From contig CALJEW010000111.1 of NCBI GenBank assembly GCA_938074585.1, positions 1 through 6,334 on the forward strand: a DNA stretch of 6,334 nucleotides, given 5' to 3'. How positions within the stretch are numbered: the stretch's first letter is position 1; each line of letters opens with the position of its first letter. The notes under the pieces are model-generated. The model made no database searches and was not told where the DNA came from. It saw only the letters and a list, made by a program, of their open reading frames with translations. This DNA comes from an uncultured Rhodospirillales bacterium (lineage in GTDB: Bacteria > Pseudomonadota > Alphaproteobacteria > Rhodospirillales > Casp-alpha2). This document shows, one piece after another, positions 5,257 to 6,334 of this stretch. The position numbers and the translations under genes were made by a program.

Positions 5257-6334
5257 ATGGCAAAAGAGCAATTAAGCGGCTCAGAAATCGTATTAAAAGC
5301 GTTAGTCGACCACGATGTAACTGAAATTTTTGGTTACCCTGGTGGCGCCGTTTTACCGATTTATGATGCACTTTTTAAGCAAAATAGCCTTCGCCATATT
5401 CTTGTTCGCCAAGAAGGTGGCGCTGTTCACGCGGCAGAAGGATATGCGCGCTCAACCGGTAAAGTTGGTGTTGTTCTTGTGACCTCTGGTCCGGGCGCGA
5501 CGAACGCTGTTACGGGTTTGACCGACGCCTTAATGGATTCAATCCCAATTATTTGCCTGACCGGACAAGTTCCAACCCATTTAATTGGTAACGATGCGTT
5601 TCAAGAAGCCGACACCACAGGCATTACGCGCCCTTGCACGAAACATAATTATTTAGTTCGCGATGTTGAAAATTTGGCGCGCGTAATGCATGAAGCCTTT
5701 TTGGTTGCTACCAGCGGCCGCCCCGGCCCCGTTGTTATTGATTTACCAAAAGACGTTTTGATGGCGATGGGGGAATATTTGCCAAAAGATAGCGTTGCTC
5801 TTAAATCGTATAAGCCGAAGCTGAAGGCAGAAGCGCAAAACATTGAAGACGCTGTGGCAATGATCAAAGCCGCTAAAAAACCAATCATTTATGCCGGTGG
5901 TGGGGTTATTAATTCTGGCCCGCATGCATCCGAGTTATTGGCTCAATTGGTTAAAGTAACGGGTGCTCCATGCACATTGACGTTAATGGGGCTTGGCGCA
6001 TATCCAGCATCTGACAAACAATATATTGGTATGGTTGGTATGCATGGCACGTACGAATCAAATATGGCGATGCACGATTGTGATTTGATGATCGCAATTG
6101 GTGCCCGCTTTGATGACCGGATAACGGGTCGCTTAGACGCGTTTTCACCGGATTCGAAAAAAATCCATATTGATATTGATCCATCCAGCATTAATAAAAA
6201 CGTTGCTGTTGATTTGGGTATTGTTGGTGATGTGGGCTACGTTTTAGAAGATTTGATGATGGTCTGGAACGCGTCAGGTGCCATGATTGGTGCCAAAAGC
6301 CTTAAAGACTGGTGGCAAAAGATTGATCTATGGC
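5257..6334 (+). CDS. ilvB: Acetolactate synthase large subunit (partial, 3' end beyond window)
   Basis: The catalytic subunit of acetohydroxyacid synthase. It condenses two pyruvates to 2-acetolactate, or pyruvate with 2-oxobutyrate, using TPP, FAD and Mg2+: the first common step to valine, leucine and isoleucine. The frame is open for 359 codons to the window edge; family members have about 560-600 residues. The N-terminal TPP-binding domain shows IFGYPGGAVLPIYDAL, catalytic Glu53 in VRQEGGAVHAAEGYAR and TSGPGATN (76-83). NDAFQEAD (112-119) and SGRPGPVVIDLPKDV (153-167) follow. The central domain has YAGGGV, LMGLGAYP, GMHGTY and GARFDDRITGRL (282-293). RQEGG replaces the more usual RHEQG next to the catalytic Glu. 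The C-terminal TPP-pyrophosphate domain with its GDG..NN motif is outside the window. An ilvN (regulatory subunit) and ilvC downstream would be expected from family context but cannot be seen. Confidence 0.95.
   Translation, partial: MAKEQLSGSEIVLKALVDHDVTEIFGYPGGAVLPIYDALFKQNSLRHILVRQEGGAVHAAEGYARSTGKVGVVLVTSGPGATNAVTGLTDALMDSIPIICLTGQVPTHLIGNDAFQEADTTGITRPCTKHNYLVRDVENLARVMHEAFLVATSGRPGPVVIDLPKDVLMAMGEYLPKDSVALKSYKPKLKAEAQNIEDAVAMIKAAKKPIIYAGGGVINSGPHASELLAQLVKVTGAPCTLTLMGLGAYPASDKQYIGMVGMHGTYESNMAMHDCDLMIAIGARFDDRITGRLDAFSPDSKKIHIDIDPSSINKNVAVDLGIVGDVGYVLEDLMMVWNASGAMIGAKSLKDWWQKIDLW

Noticed and set aside
5071..5271. Minus-strand 66-codon frame in the ilvB leader
   Set aside because: It has no recognisable motif, is antisense to a leader with structured RNA features and overlaps the ilvB start.
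5252..5275. Seven-codon frame (MKWQKSN) overlapping the ilvB start
   Set aside because: It is only 5 bases from the ribosome-binding site but has no branched-chain codon content and is most simply a chance ATG.

Overview
The window looks like chromosomal DNA of an alphaproteobacterium with moderately AT-leaning codon use. The gene order hflC - small DUF2065 membrane protein - degP/Do - serB (opposite strand) - miaA - ilvB is, from established knowledge, a recognisable neighbourhood in Rhodospirillales-like and related alphaproteobacteria. The branched-chain biosynthesis gene and the full envelope-protease cluster argue against an extremely reduced parasite. The decaying genes in the middle show that some gene loss is under way. 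I cannot name the genus.

Layout. Bases 1-101 hold the last codons of hflC (membrane protease modulator), followed by a 61-residue DUF2065 inner-membrane protein and a complete DegP-like periplasmic serine protease (best start 504, end 2006). These three form a rightward membrane and envelope protein quality-control cluster that ends at a strong intrinsic terminator (2035-2070). From about 2087 to 3093, on the minus strand, lies about 1 kb with no intact gene. Read closely, it is a chimera of two dead genes. A 5' piece is the N-terminal domain of a DUF1537 / four-carbon acid sugar kinase (OtnK/YgbK type). It runs in frame into the end of the DNA-binding domain and the full sensor domain of a DeoR-family sugar regulator. 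It carries three in-frame stops and one frameshift. The intact serB (3-phosphoserine phosphatase, minus strand) lies immediately upstream of this relic, separated from miaA by a 59-base divergent intergenic region. miaA (tRNA dimethylallyltransferase) starts at a TTG with a good ribosome-binding site. A 243-base leader follows, with a possible promoter and a GC-rich hairpin resembling an attenuator. Then comes ilvB (acetolactate synthase large subunit), which runs off the right edge after 359 codons.

How the genes relate. hflC, the DUF2065 gene and degP serve envelope proteolysis. serB (serine) and ilvB (valine, leucine, isoleucine) are amino-acid biosynthesis genes, and miaA modifies the tRNAs that read UNN codons. 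The kinase/DeoR relic is the one accessory element: probably the trace of a lost sugar-acid catabolic cluster that sat between degP and serB. I found no CRISPR array, intact transposase, tRNA or rRNA gene. The most notable observations are the kinase::DeoR fusion relic and the hairpin leader of ilvB.
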